From Eremophila alpestris peregrina (Eukaryota; Chordata; Aves; Passeriformes; Alaudidae): DNA of 64,000 nucleotides. The stretch spans positions 7,664,791 through 7,728,790 of the forward strand of contig WMCF01000015.1 of assembly GCA_009792885.1 (NCBI GenBank), read 5' to 3'. The stretch's first letter is position 1. Every line of letters begins with the position of its first letter. Under the pieces are notes generated by a model. That model made no database searches, was not told the origin of the DNA, and was given only the letters and a program-made list of their open reading frames with translations. This document shows positions 49,026-59,821 of the stretch, piece after piece. The translations under genes and the position numbers were made by a program.

Positions 49026-49971
49026 TGTGGCCAGGTTTTAGCAGTTGAGGCACTGCAGGGGTGTCTTTTGTGAGGAACTGCTGGAGACTTCTCCTGCATG
49101 CAGTAAAGTCAATGCCAGCTCCAAGATGGACCTGCTGCTGGTCAAAGCCAAGCTGTTAACAGTGGCAGTAGTACCCCTGGGATAACAGATTTAAGAAGGA
49201 AACTGAACCTGCAACTGTAGCCAGAGGGAGGAGTGAGAATTAGAAAGATGCCTTTCAGACACCAAGGTCAGGCAGGAAGGCAGGGGAGGATGTGCTCCAG
49301 GAGTTGGACCTGAGATTCCCCTGCAGCCCGTGGTGCAGCCCGTGGTGAGGCAGCTGTGCCCCAGCAGCCCATGGAGGTTCATGATGCAGCAGAGATTCAC
49401 CTGCTGCTCTGGAGGACCTCAGGCCAGAGCAGGTGGATGCCCGAAGGAGACTGTGACGCTGTGGGAAGCCTGTGCTGGAGCAGATATCTGGCCAGAGCTG
49501 TGGACTTTTGGAGAGGACTCTATGCCACTGGAAGGACATGTGATCCTGCAGAGGATCCACTCTGGAGCAGAGGAAGAGAAAGGAGTCCTCCCCTAGGGGA
49601 AGGAGGATGGACAAAGGCCACATGAAGTGAGCTGACTGCAGCCATCACTGACTGTTCCCCTGCCTTGGGGGTGAGGAGGTAGAGAAAACTGGGAGTAAAG
49701 TTAAGCATGGGAAGAAGGGCAGGATGGGGAAAAGGTATTTTTAGGATTTTTTTTATTTCTCCTATTGTCCTACTCTGATTTGATTGGTAACAAATTAAAT
49801 ATATTTTCCCCAAACAGAGTCTGTTGTGCCCATGATGATAACTGATGAGATCTGCCCCAGTCTGTCTCAACCCTTTTGCTGCATTTCTCTCCCCTGTCCA
49901 GCTAAGGAGGGGACTGATAGAGCGACTTGGTGGGTGCCTGGCATCCAGCCAGGGTCAGTCCACCACAAACA
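49026..49971 (+). mobile_element. solo LTR, full length, plus strand
   Basis: About 946 bp from TGTGGCCAGG to CACAAACA. The U3 is GC-rich, with imperfect tandem units containing CAGCCCGTGG and GGAGCAG (49320-49580). A probable poly(A)/R region follows (GGTAACAAATTAAATATATT at about 49787-49806), then U5 (CCCATGATGATAACTGATG, CAGCTAAGGAGGGGACTG, GGTGCCTGGCATCCAGCCAG). The block at 14051-14665 is a truncated relative. It resembles a long ERV LTR family I recall from passerine birds. Open frames on both strands (up to 122 codons) come from the GC-rich repeats. No gag, pol or env sequence adjoins. Confidence 0.86.
49320..49590 (+). repeat. degenerate tandem units inside the LTR U3
   Basis: CAGCCCGTGGTG occurs twice back to back at 49326-49347. 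It is followed by a series of diverged units with the pattern 'CTGGAGCAG ... GTGGAGGA/GTGGGAAG'. The same kind of units occur at 14400-14640, where their number and order differ. Such U3 repeats are usual in retroviral LTRs and vary between copies. Confidence 0.65.
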
Positions 49972-51884
49972 GTTTTCTTTTTTTCATATCATTCCTTTTA
50001 CTTAATAAGGAATATTATAATATATGAATAAAAAATATACATGTACGATTAAAGCCCAAAAGTTTATGAGTAGAGGAAGGCAGCAATTCTGTATTTGTTT
50101 CTCCATGCTGGATAGGTGGCAGATGTGAAAACACTGCTATTTATGTCAAAACGTTAGCAATGAAAGACTTGCAAAGACGACATCAGAGTAGTGATATGCC
50201 ACAAAGGCACTTCAGTCTCAAAAATGACACCAAAAGAACCATTCAAGGATTAAAGGCATTTTGAATATAAACAAGTTTATTATTGAAGTATCAATTATTG
50301 CATGCATCAAAACAACCAAATAAGGGTTACACTACAAATGGTAACATCAAAGCAGAAGACAACTCTAATTTTGGTTGAATACTAGCATGAAAAAACATTT
50401 TAATGGAGTCTGTTTATCAGTTCCTGTATTTTCTTCTAAGAAGTTTCTTTATCCCCCCATGGTAATAGCTGCTGAGTGTCATGAACATTTTGAGTGATGT
50501 CTTATTCAAGATGGAGAAAAAAGGTTTGTGCAGAACCATTTCTGTAAAATGAAAAAAATGCTTTTAATTATAAGATGTGTAGTACAATGCATCTGTATGT
50601 AAACAGCATGTATGTTTGCGCCTGTGTACACATATTTGCTGACATTTGTGCCAGTGCACAAATTTTAATACAAAAATCTTTATACTTTGAAAACAAATAT
50701 GAAGACAGGGTGCTAATTTCAAAAATGAACAATCTGTAAACCAGATTGGAAATCCCTTTGTCAGGATACCTTTACCACACACATAACCCATCCCATTAAT
50801 CTCAACAGAGATGCCTGTGTCTGTAACTGTACTCTAAGTGAATCAAAACTTGGCTGCTTGGCATTAAGCATGCACTTGTCATGTCATCTGTGTTACACTT
50901 TATAAGAGAGGGAATGCAATTTGACCTTTATTTCCTTAGTCTTTGAGAATAAATTAACATTAAATTTAAAAGATAAATGGCATTGCCAGTATAGGCTGAA
51001 AAGATTTTTCATCTATGTCAACTTCCTAAATATTATTTGTGCATAATACTAGCACATAAACTCACAGAAGTCTTTCTTCCTTTCCATATTCAGACTAGAC
51101 TCTAAGTAATGTGATTATAATGCATTCTGTGGAAAAACGCTTCCATCTAAACCTAAATAAAATTAATATTGGTCAATTAACACATATCTGATAATCAAAG
51201 GAAAAAAAGGAATGAATGGTAACATCAATTAACAAACATAAACTGTCAGTTTATTGCATTTTCTTTCTCCCAGCACCAATTGTTGTTGCTCATAAGAATC
51301 CCCTAGACCTTATCAAATTTTACAAGTCAGCTTCACTGGTTTTCTTTTCTAAGACAGACTTATTTATTTCACTGATCATGCCTAGTCCCATAGGAATTTA
51401 TATCTTAAATGCCAAAAGGGTACCCTATGCAATGACATCTGTGCTAGAGACATCCATATTTTAGAGGTTAAAGTGAGTTGTTGTAATTCCCATTTAACTG
51501 TATCCTGATACTATCTTTAGCTGCTAAAATGTATGGTAGTTGTTTGTTGACTGACAGTTCCATGTATCTGTTCATTTAACCCGCCATTATAAAGATTATT
51601 TCATTCACCTGTATGATTTTGGAGCTTTTTTTCTTATGAATTATGAGATTATTTCCATAGCTGTGTTTTCTTTGCAGTATTTATCTTGTATTATCCCTCA
51701 CAACAGAAATGTTCACAACTGCTAATGAGTGTTTTGTTTTTATTGTTGAATTCACACTCTCTTGAAAATACTGAGATAGATGAAAACAAATCTAAGAAAA
51801 TAACCAAACAATTATTAAGTCCAGCCAATGAACTGATATCAAAAGAAAACAAATAGGAATAATGCTGTTCCATTAGTATATTTG

Positions 51885-52100
51885 CATCCATTTAGTGTAG
51901 GGGTGCAGTTTGAAAGTCAGACCTTTTAATTTGGCTGGTCTTAGTTCTGCATAAACTATTGTGTAAGTTCAAGCAACTCATACGACTGCTGAGTGTTGAT
52001 ATTTATTTAAAAGAGAAAATGGTGCTCATAAACGTATGTGATATCTGTATCATGCTTTGACTAAGTATTTGTTTAAAATGCATTGAGAGTCTACTTGAAA
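51885..52100. promoter_or_regulatory. candidate conserved non-coding block
   Basis: Mixed composition and no repeat. It has the words CATTTAGTGTAGGGGTGCAG, TTTTAATTTGGCTGG, TTCTGCATAAACTATTG, ACTCATACGACTGCTGAG and ATAAACGTATGTGATATC, with two retained CpGs. The texture is like a vertebrate enhancer, but this is unproven. Confidence 0.2.
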
Positions 52101-54984
52101 ATGTCCATGGAAGCTCTGGATTCTAATACCTTTTCTCCAGATTCGTGATGTTTTCTCTACTTTTGAGTTTTGTATTATGCTTTTGCAGAATATGAAGAGG
52201 CTACCACCTTATTCTGTGCAAGTATTGAGAAGTCAGAAGTCATATTCAAGTACCCAACACTTAGAAAGATGAAATATTTAAATATGGTTTGGGAACAGTA
52301 CATATGCTATTTGTCCTCTTTTAGTGAGAAGATCTCTTTCATAAAGTAGAAAAAAATTCAGTTTTACAAATTTCCCATATTTTCAGACAAGCCATACTTT
52401 TAATAATGAACAGTATATATTTAGCTTTTGTGATATCCAGAAATTGTCTGAAAACATTAATTTTCCAAAATAGGAACCCCAAATGTTAATAATTTTCCAT
52501 AAACATAAAAAACAAGCAGTTGTAATAGAACATCTTAAAAATTATTTGAAAAAGAAAAATCTTTGCACATTATACTACACCTTTAGCTTCGCTTTTATTG
52601 CTTTCAAGATAAAATGTTTTCTCGTGGTTACACTACAGCATACCTCTTGCATTTACTTTGTACAACTGTGACAAGGCTATAGTAATCTTTATTAAATTAA
52701 TTAGTGTATAAAGATAAGATACCACCAACTTCAGTATGACTGAATTTCAATACTGCTATTTTGGAAAACAAAAGGCTCTGTTAATGTCTTTAATATAATT
52801 ATATGACTTTAAATTATTTTCAATATAAGACTGGTTTACATTTTTGTACTTTTAAAAAAACAAAATTAATACGACAAAAGTAAACACATCAAGAAAGGTC
52901 TAAAACATTGTGGAATTATCTAACTCAAAAAACAAAAAAAAGTTTTCCAGTGCTTCTTTTCCACTGATAAATAATTAAATGTTTTTCATAGGAGATATTT
53001 TTTTTATTCTAAAAAACCCAATGAGAACAAAAAAAAGCCCTCCACAATGAAAGAAAACAAAATAACTTTGGTTGTGATCATCTGAAATATTCTCCTTGTC
53101 TTACCTCTTGTTTGTTAACATCTGTATTTCCTGACTAACTTTAAAGTGCTTAATAATAGGATCTATATTTAAAAAAGAAACAAACAAACCTAAATTCAAA
53201 CCTAAACCAAGAGAAGGATCACCAGCCATTTTAGTCTTTTGCAATCTGTGGGGAGACAGGAACTTTAATAAGCTTTGCCAGTATAAAACCTGAAATGCCT
53301 TCTCAATTATTAAACTCTCTCCATTTATTACTAAGAAACCTAACACAAAAATACTCCTGAATTTACATACTGTACATTAACATATAAAGTTGAATGGGAT
53401 TAACCTAGACACTGATAACAAACTCCATTAAATTTTTAATAGTTATTTTAATATTAGTCATAGAGAAAAATATTCAGTAACATTTGATAGCTTCATTATA
53501 TTGGGAGAATTGGGCCTTTCTTATGGACTGTTATTGCACAAACCAGAACATAGATGCCACAGTGACCATTTTTTTTTCAGTGTTCTTTTTCAAATATATA
53601 AATCCAAAACCAAATCCTAAACCAAACCACATTTGTTTAGCCCCTGTATCTTCACAAACAATATTTATTATTCTTTGTCCCAAAATGCCAACTTTTATAT
53701 TTTTTATTTTTAGACATTTGAACAAACAAATACCATGAATTTTCATTTTTAATTTCCAAGAGTCCATTTATTTCTACCTGGTTTCTAGTTTAACTTAAGG
53801 GACTGCAGACTGCACTTTAAAGAGTCTAAAGAGTGACAAGCAATAAAAAAATGATCTCACATAAAATCTGACAACCTGAGTTCCCCTTGAATTTTTATTG
53901 TTACTTTTATGTTTGTTAAGAAGTAAACATAATTCGTATTTATAAATGTGATCTGCTGAAAGAACAGGAAATCATTCCAACCCAGTCTTATAAACAATAA
54001 TACAGAAAGTTACAACTTTTTTGTCATTAGTAAGAAAAACCTTTAAAAAGAAGAGATGGCTTTCAACTTCTTATAGGCATGAACCTTTTCAGGGGGCTTA
54101 ACCAGGACTGCAAAAATTATTAAATTCTAATTAACAATAAGTAACATTCTTCTTTTATGTACCTTGTCCTTAATTTTGCATCTTTAATTTGTGCATGAAA
54201 AACTTAACAAAGATTAGGTCCCTATCATTTTGGTGTAAAAATATGCAGTTCCTAAGGAGTCTGTATTATAAATGTACTCAGGGTAGATTTGTGCTTTCCT
54301 ACAAAAATGGCTTGTTCTGTTCAGTAGGAAAACATCAACAACATACACCAGAAGTCCCAGTATGCATGTTTCTCTCCCCAGCCAATGTTGCCGTATTGAG
54401 AAGAACACAGCTGCAATCTCTGCACTGAAGCCAATGTGAAATCTACAGATGAGAACACAGAAAGAAAATATGCCATAGAACAGATCCTCATGTGGTGTAA
54501 TCTGTCATTTCTTTGCTGAAGTAACTGGAGTATGATGATTTTCCACCAGCTGAGGGTCTTCCCCCAGTATTTTGTAGCTTCTTGAACAGGAAAACAAGCA
54601 CTGATCACACTGGAAACAGCTCTAATTGAATGTTTCTCTGCTTTTGAATGTAACACCAGCACACAAAGCAAAACAACAGTGAAGACTCAAATACTCAAAT
54701 ATATTCCCCCTTCTCTTCAGGAGAAATAGAAGATAGATTCCAGTAGGTGTATAGAAATTCTTTGGACAACTCTATGAGGTAGCCAAAACTAATTATAAAG
54801 TTTAAGGCAGGCTTATCCTTTGTTCATCAGCGTTTTTTGGCGTGTGCTTATTTTGAAGCAGGTCTATTCCACTGAAATCAACAGAACAATCCGATGTTTA
54901 AAGTTGGAAGAAATTGTATACCTGTTATGCTAACATGGATTTTATATAATGATTCTAAAGTTTTTGCTAAAATTTTGGCTGTAA

Positions 54985-55041
54985 CTTGGGGGTTTTTTTG
55001 GGGTGTTTGGTGGGTTTTTTTATTTTTTGGGGCTTTTTTTT
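54985..55041. repeat. G/T-rich tract, G4-capable
   Basis: G-runs of 5, 4, 2, 3 and 4 separated by T-runs, all on the plus strand. The spacing allows a G-quadruplex, at least with bulges. Confidence 0.75.
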
Positions 55042-55580
55042 CAGTATTGACTAGTTATTTAATTTTCTAAGATAACATAGACTGCTACTGCCCATTTTAT
55101 GTATACTTTTTTGCACAGGTAGAAAACTGACACAGAAAGAGACTAACTGTCCATTTTCAAGATCATATGGGGTTTCCACAGCTTTGTAGTTTCCTTACAT
55201 GCATTCACCAAAACTGCAATTTTCCTTCATCCTTAGTTAGCATTGTCATGTCTAAAACATATATTTAACATATAGAATTTTATAAAATATTGTTGAACCT
55301 TCTTAAATTATTCTGAGACTGATGGTGTAAATCTCCTTTAAACATTCTTCCTTTTCCTTGTCTAAAACATATTTCTTTGTCTGGGATAATTTGTAAAATT
55401 GTGGTTCAAGGAAACGTTTACCAAAACAGATGTTTTTAGGCCTGATCACAATAAAAAATTATCTTTCTTCATTTTAACAGTTACTATTCATGGATATCTT
55501 TTACCAGAATTTTTCAGTGTCTTCATGCTCCAAGTGCTTCTCAGCATTGCAAGAATGAAATGATGCTGGGATTATTTTAT

Positions 55581-55625
55581 GTAGATGCAGATGGAGAATG
55601 TAGATGGAGATGGAGAATGTAGATG
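55581..55625. repeat. short minisatellite-like repeat
   Basis: Imperfect units built on GATGGAGAATGTA, with GTAGATGCAGATGGAGAATG repeated in shortened form, for about 45 bases. Confidence 0.75.
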
Positions 55626-57559
55626 CATCCATATATATTTTTTCTTTTCTTTAACCCTTGCTACTCCTGAAATTTGACTTGATTTGTTTTCTAGATCGGT
55701 AGGAGGGAAAAAATAATAAGTGATTTGAAAAGAAACACATATACATATATATTACATTGAGTAATTTACCAGTACGTTGGTATGGTCTCTGCTCAGGTTT
55801 GATCAAGCTCTGCTGCTGCTGAGCACAAATTTCATCCCACATCTCTGAAATATTCTGTTTATTGCAACAGAGTACCCACAATTGCTCCAAGAAGGAAATA
55901 CATACCAGAGATAGAAGTTGTCAGAGTTTTAAAAACAGGCTTTTCTAAAGATATTTGAATACCCATGCAAAATACCAAAGTGAAGAAATTTTACATTTAT
56001 CTTAGTAGTAGCAATCATCCAAAGAATTGATCCCAGACTGCCTTGTGTCTGGACTTGTCCCTAAAAATCAAACTGGAACAGCCCCAAGCTTCTTAGCAGA
56101 TGAAACAGCTGGATAGATGAACCCTGCCACTGTATGGATTTTTCAGATAGATTTTCCCGGAAAACTTACTGCCATATCTCAAAGACTGTGGCTTTTGTTA
56201 GCCAAAGAACATCTTGCTTAATTTCTTTCCATTTAGTTTTTTCCTTGATCACATTCCTTCAGAGATCACTGAAGCCCTGTAGTTCACAGGGCACAATCTG
56301 TGCAGGTGTGAGTGACAGCTATAGAATCAACTCCCACTTTACAAGAACAGTTGTCTTTCTCAGAACTAGTTTTCTTCTTGTGTTACCATGACATTCAGGA
56401 TCACTTGTATGAAAGCTGTTTCCCACTTGAAAAAAGATGTCCTTCCTGATGGATCTTACTTCTAATTTCACTGCAGCCAGTATTTGGTGACCTTGAAGAC
56501 TTGCTGCAAAGCCCATCTGTTTGTTGAAGCTTTGCCTTAAAAAAAAAAAAAAAAGTAATTTGATTGGCAGTCTGATTAAAGTTACCTATGAGTAAAGTTA
56601 GGACCTGTTGTTTCAGTGGCAAGGATATTGCAGTAGGTACAAAAAGAAAAGAGAGCATGATTTATAGACTTATTTAAAGCTTCTAAATTACTTATTTCCT
56701 TTACATTGTTTAATATGCTTTTTTACTGTATATATGGAACATGGAATAGGCATTGTGAACAAATCTGAGCTAGATGCACAATCATTTTAGAAAAGACTAA
56801 CAATGTCCACCTTAAGGTGTCGTCTTTTTGTCTTTTGCCTCTTTGTCCTAAGACATCTTATTTTACTTGAATGATCTAAATTAAGGAAAAAAAAATCCTT
56901 ACACTCTAGAATTTTGAGTTATTATGACTTGACCCAGTTGTCCATCACTCTGCCTCATCAAAGACTTCATCTCTATAGCAAACAAGGCACCCTGATGATC
57001 TCTTGGTTAGCAACAAAACTCCAAGCCACAATTTCATGGTAAAAGAAGGACATATTTCATTTTTGAGGAAAGCTATTTCCCACATAATGTTTTCAACTTC
57101 CTTTGATATATTAATTCTTTTCTTATTGGGACTCCTGAATCTGTAGATAGTTTTGCAGTCTTAAGGAAAAAATTGTTCCCCTGCATTTATTCTCAAGTAT
57201 CAGTGACCCATATGAGAGTCAATTTGGAAGACTTTGCCCACCACAAGTGCTATTTTAATCTTCTCTTACCAGTTCTTGGGGGAAGGAATAACATTTTTAA
57301 TTTCTCTTCTGATCCTTTTCTTTTGTTGCTTTCAATTCCAAGCCCAGCCAAGGAGATTCTCCCTTAAAAAAATGTGCAATTCATCATATCTCTGTAACTA
57401 GCTACATTCAAGCAATTACCTATCCTCTTGGCCTATAGAGTACATATGAACTTACTAGGTCATTTTTTCACAACCTAAGGAGAGTATCTTAAATATTTAG
57501 AGCCATTTCAAGCTTTCCCAAAGGCTCAGTGACTTTACATAATAATTCTGAAGATTTAT

Positions 57560-57770
57560 TTGACAAAGCTCCAAGTGCTCCACTTGCTGCACACCCCTGC
57601 AAGACAGCAGAGCTCATAGAGCTGCCACTCCCTCGCTGCCTTGTGGCAGATGACATCACACCATTTTAGGAAGAAATGCTGTGAGTGTTTGTTCATTTGA
57701 TAATTACTGCATGGACTTTACGGAATCTGAGAAAGATCAAACAGTTGGGCAGGGGCATGGGCACGTTATT
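57560..57770. promoter_or_regulatory. candidate conserved non-coding block
   Basis: The block is locally GC-richer and repeat-free. It includes TGACATCACACC (a CRE/AP-1-like core), TTCATTTGATAATTACTGCATGG and TTTACGGAATCTGAG with a retained CpG. No open frame crosses it. It could be an enhancer; no direct evidence. Confidence 0.2.
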
Positions 57771-58484
57771 AGTAAATGCTTCTGCCTGTGCAACCAGATA
57801 GAACAGAGACTCAAACAGACCTAGATGTTCTAACAAAAACTAAGCATATTCTGCCTTTATTCTGAACAGAATGTATTTGCTGTAGAAGCTACAATTACAT
57901 GTAACCTACAATTTTCCCTTTTGTTTTACATTTTAGGTCTTCAAAGTTTTCTAAAAGCTTTCACATTAACATTTGTTAAGTATCATATATACTTGCATTG
58001 AAACCATTTTCAGGGAGAAGGTCAAATTAGTTCCCTTATTCTTTTCTCATTCTAATACAGACAGACTAAAGGAATTAGCCAGTGTTATAACTCGCTTTAT
58101 TGTATAGTCATGAAAATACATAGAATTCTGCAGAAACAGATTAAAAAAATTATGGGTAGGATGTTACCTGAAAAAGCACCTGCTTAAGAAACAGTATCTT
58201 GACCAGAAAAAACAAACAAACAAGCAAAGGCACCCCATTAAAAAACAAACCACACAGACCTCAATATATCTTACATGAAATTATTTAATATGCAAACAAT
58301 ATTTTTACCTACTTCTGTTTTAAGATTACATAAAATTTAAATTTAAATATCCTCTTGAGAAAAGCTATATTCTGAAAGTCTGTTGTTTATTTAACTGCAC
58401 AATATATGAATCAAATAAAAGTATATTAACAGAAAAAGCTGAATTATCTTCAGACAACTTTTAGTACAAAAAATGGAGAAAAAT

Positions 58485-58645
58485 CTTAGAATCATGGAAC
58501 AGCCTAGATTGAAAGGGGCTGGAAAGTTCAATTGTATGGCCCAAACTCTCTTGAAAAAGGGAGCTTATTGTATGGTATGGCAAAAAAACTTGTTATATCA
58601 TATCCATAAATTAGTTCTCCTTGAAATATTTAGAGATGTTCAACC
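58485..58645 (-). mobile_element. CR1 LINE, short diverged 3' fragment
   Basis: The plus strand reads as reverse-complement CR1 tail: TTAGAATCATGGAACAGCC, AGATTGAAAGGGGCTGG, AAAGTTCAATTGTATGGCCC, then AATATTTAGAGATGTTCAACC. After this the match fades. The 125-codon plus-strand frame that begins here (58473-58850) is antisense to the CR1 at its start and is not a gene. Confidence 0.72.
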
Positions 58646-59591
58646 AAAGGAGACTATAAGAAGGATGCACTGGAAAACAATCTCCTGTAATTCAGAGAAT
58701 TTTCTGCTTTTTCACACTTCAGAGTGCAGTTGGTCTCAGCCATCTACTGAGGTCCTTTTAAAGATGCATAACTTGGGTGGACAATTTATACACATAATTC
58801 TAAAATTTCTGAACATGAATAAAGTTTCAATTCAATTGCTTACAAAGTAACATATTGCATTATTTGAGAGGCCTTATAATATCTGAGACAATCACTTGAT
58901 ACTTTACCTAAAGACATTAAAACTTACCAACAACTGCCAAATAGCTCAAATCTGCTTTTAAAAAATATCATGGCTATGAACTGAATAACAAAATGGACAC
59001 GTAACACCTAACTGGCAAGTTTTAACTTTGAAATATTTATTTGTATTGTCTAACAGAATTTTATTACAGTAGTAATAATTGCATTTATATCTGTCTGTAA
59101 ATTTCTAAATTAGCAAAAAGATATGTACATCAGTTTGGGTTTTTTCACATAAATTTTGCATATCGAATGCAATATAATATGATTGTACATTGTAATTTTC
59201 ATCTAGTTATTTGGCTAGCTGAACACTATTAAAATGAATACAGTTTTGACAATTGACAGTTAGGAATCTGCCTCACCATAAGTGTTGCTATGGATAAAAC
59301 ACTAGGAACACAAACAATTTTGATTTTATCTTTATTATAATTTTGTCAGTCTGGTAAGTAAATATTAGGCATAAACATCTTTAGAAATATGAAGCATAGG
59401 CATCTTTAAATTACTTTTAATGTCTTATTTACTTTAACAAACTACATATTTTCCTGCTGCAGTAAAGACTCAGGAAACTTTAAGGTACTTTAATTCTCCT
59501 ATCTTTTAAAAAACATACAAACTCCAGGGCATGCTATCATCCTGTTACTTAAAGAACTGCTGGGTTGCAGGCATGTCTTTCACAGTCAGAC
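58646..59591. other. AT-rich unique DNA
   Basis: No gene or repeat family recognised. Confidence 0.4.
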
Positions 59592-59821
59592 CTTGAAATG
59601 GTCATTCACGCTTTTGTTATTTCAAAATGAGATTCTTGCAGTTCCCTATTGGCTGCTTGCCCAATAGGATGCTGCATAAACTCCAGCTGGTTCAGGATAC
59701 AGTTGCCAGATTTCTCTTCTAAAAGGGACAAACCAAGCATATTTCAGTCTTTTTGAAATCTTTGCTTGGATTGCTGGTTAAAGAACATATTGATTATCAA
59801 ATAGCCCTTCACATTTTCCAG
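59592..59821 (+). pseudogene. relic of an ancient L2/CR1-type LINE reverse transcriptase
   Basis: Two plus-strand frames give consecutive pieces of the region at and after the RT palm in jockey-group LINEs. At 59592-59645 the text reads LEMVIHAFVISK, stop, DSCSS, where intact elements have a 'FV-SRLDYCNSL' segment. At 59678-59821, in another frame with one stop (TAA), it reads KLQLVQDTVARFL, then KHISVFLKSLLGL and LVKEHIDYQIALHIF, matching the 'KLQLVQNSAARLL ... LKSLHWLPVK-RIDYKIALLTF' block. One frameshift and two stops make it inactive. It is unlike the young avian CR1 copies here and must be old. Confidence 0.8.

Larger units (their letters stand above)
49972..58484. other. AT-rich unique DNA
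   Basis: About 8.5 kb without a recognised gene or transposon. It contains a G/T tract at 54985-55041, a small tandem repeat at 55581-55625, an A-run at 56540-56554, and possible regulatory blocks at about 50870-51010, 51885-52100 and 57560-57770. The longest frames (116 codons at 54321-54671 minus; 85 at 56134-56391 plus) have no domain or splice support. Confidence 0.45.

Noticed and set aside
49191..49870. ORFs up to 122 codons on both strands
   Set aside because: They lie in the full-length solo LTR; U3 repeats keep frames open on both strands.
46865..49971. A provirus with LTRs at both ends
   Set aside because: The LTRs differ in type and orientation, and the DNA between them has no gag, pol or env similarity.
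54321..54671. 116-codon minus-strand ORF
   Set aside because: Overlaps an 79-codon plus-strand ORF; no domain, splice context or codon signal.
58473..58850. 125-codon plus-strand ORF
   Set aside because: It begins in antisense CR1 tail sequence and runs on through AT-rich DNA; no domain.
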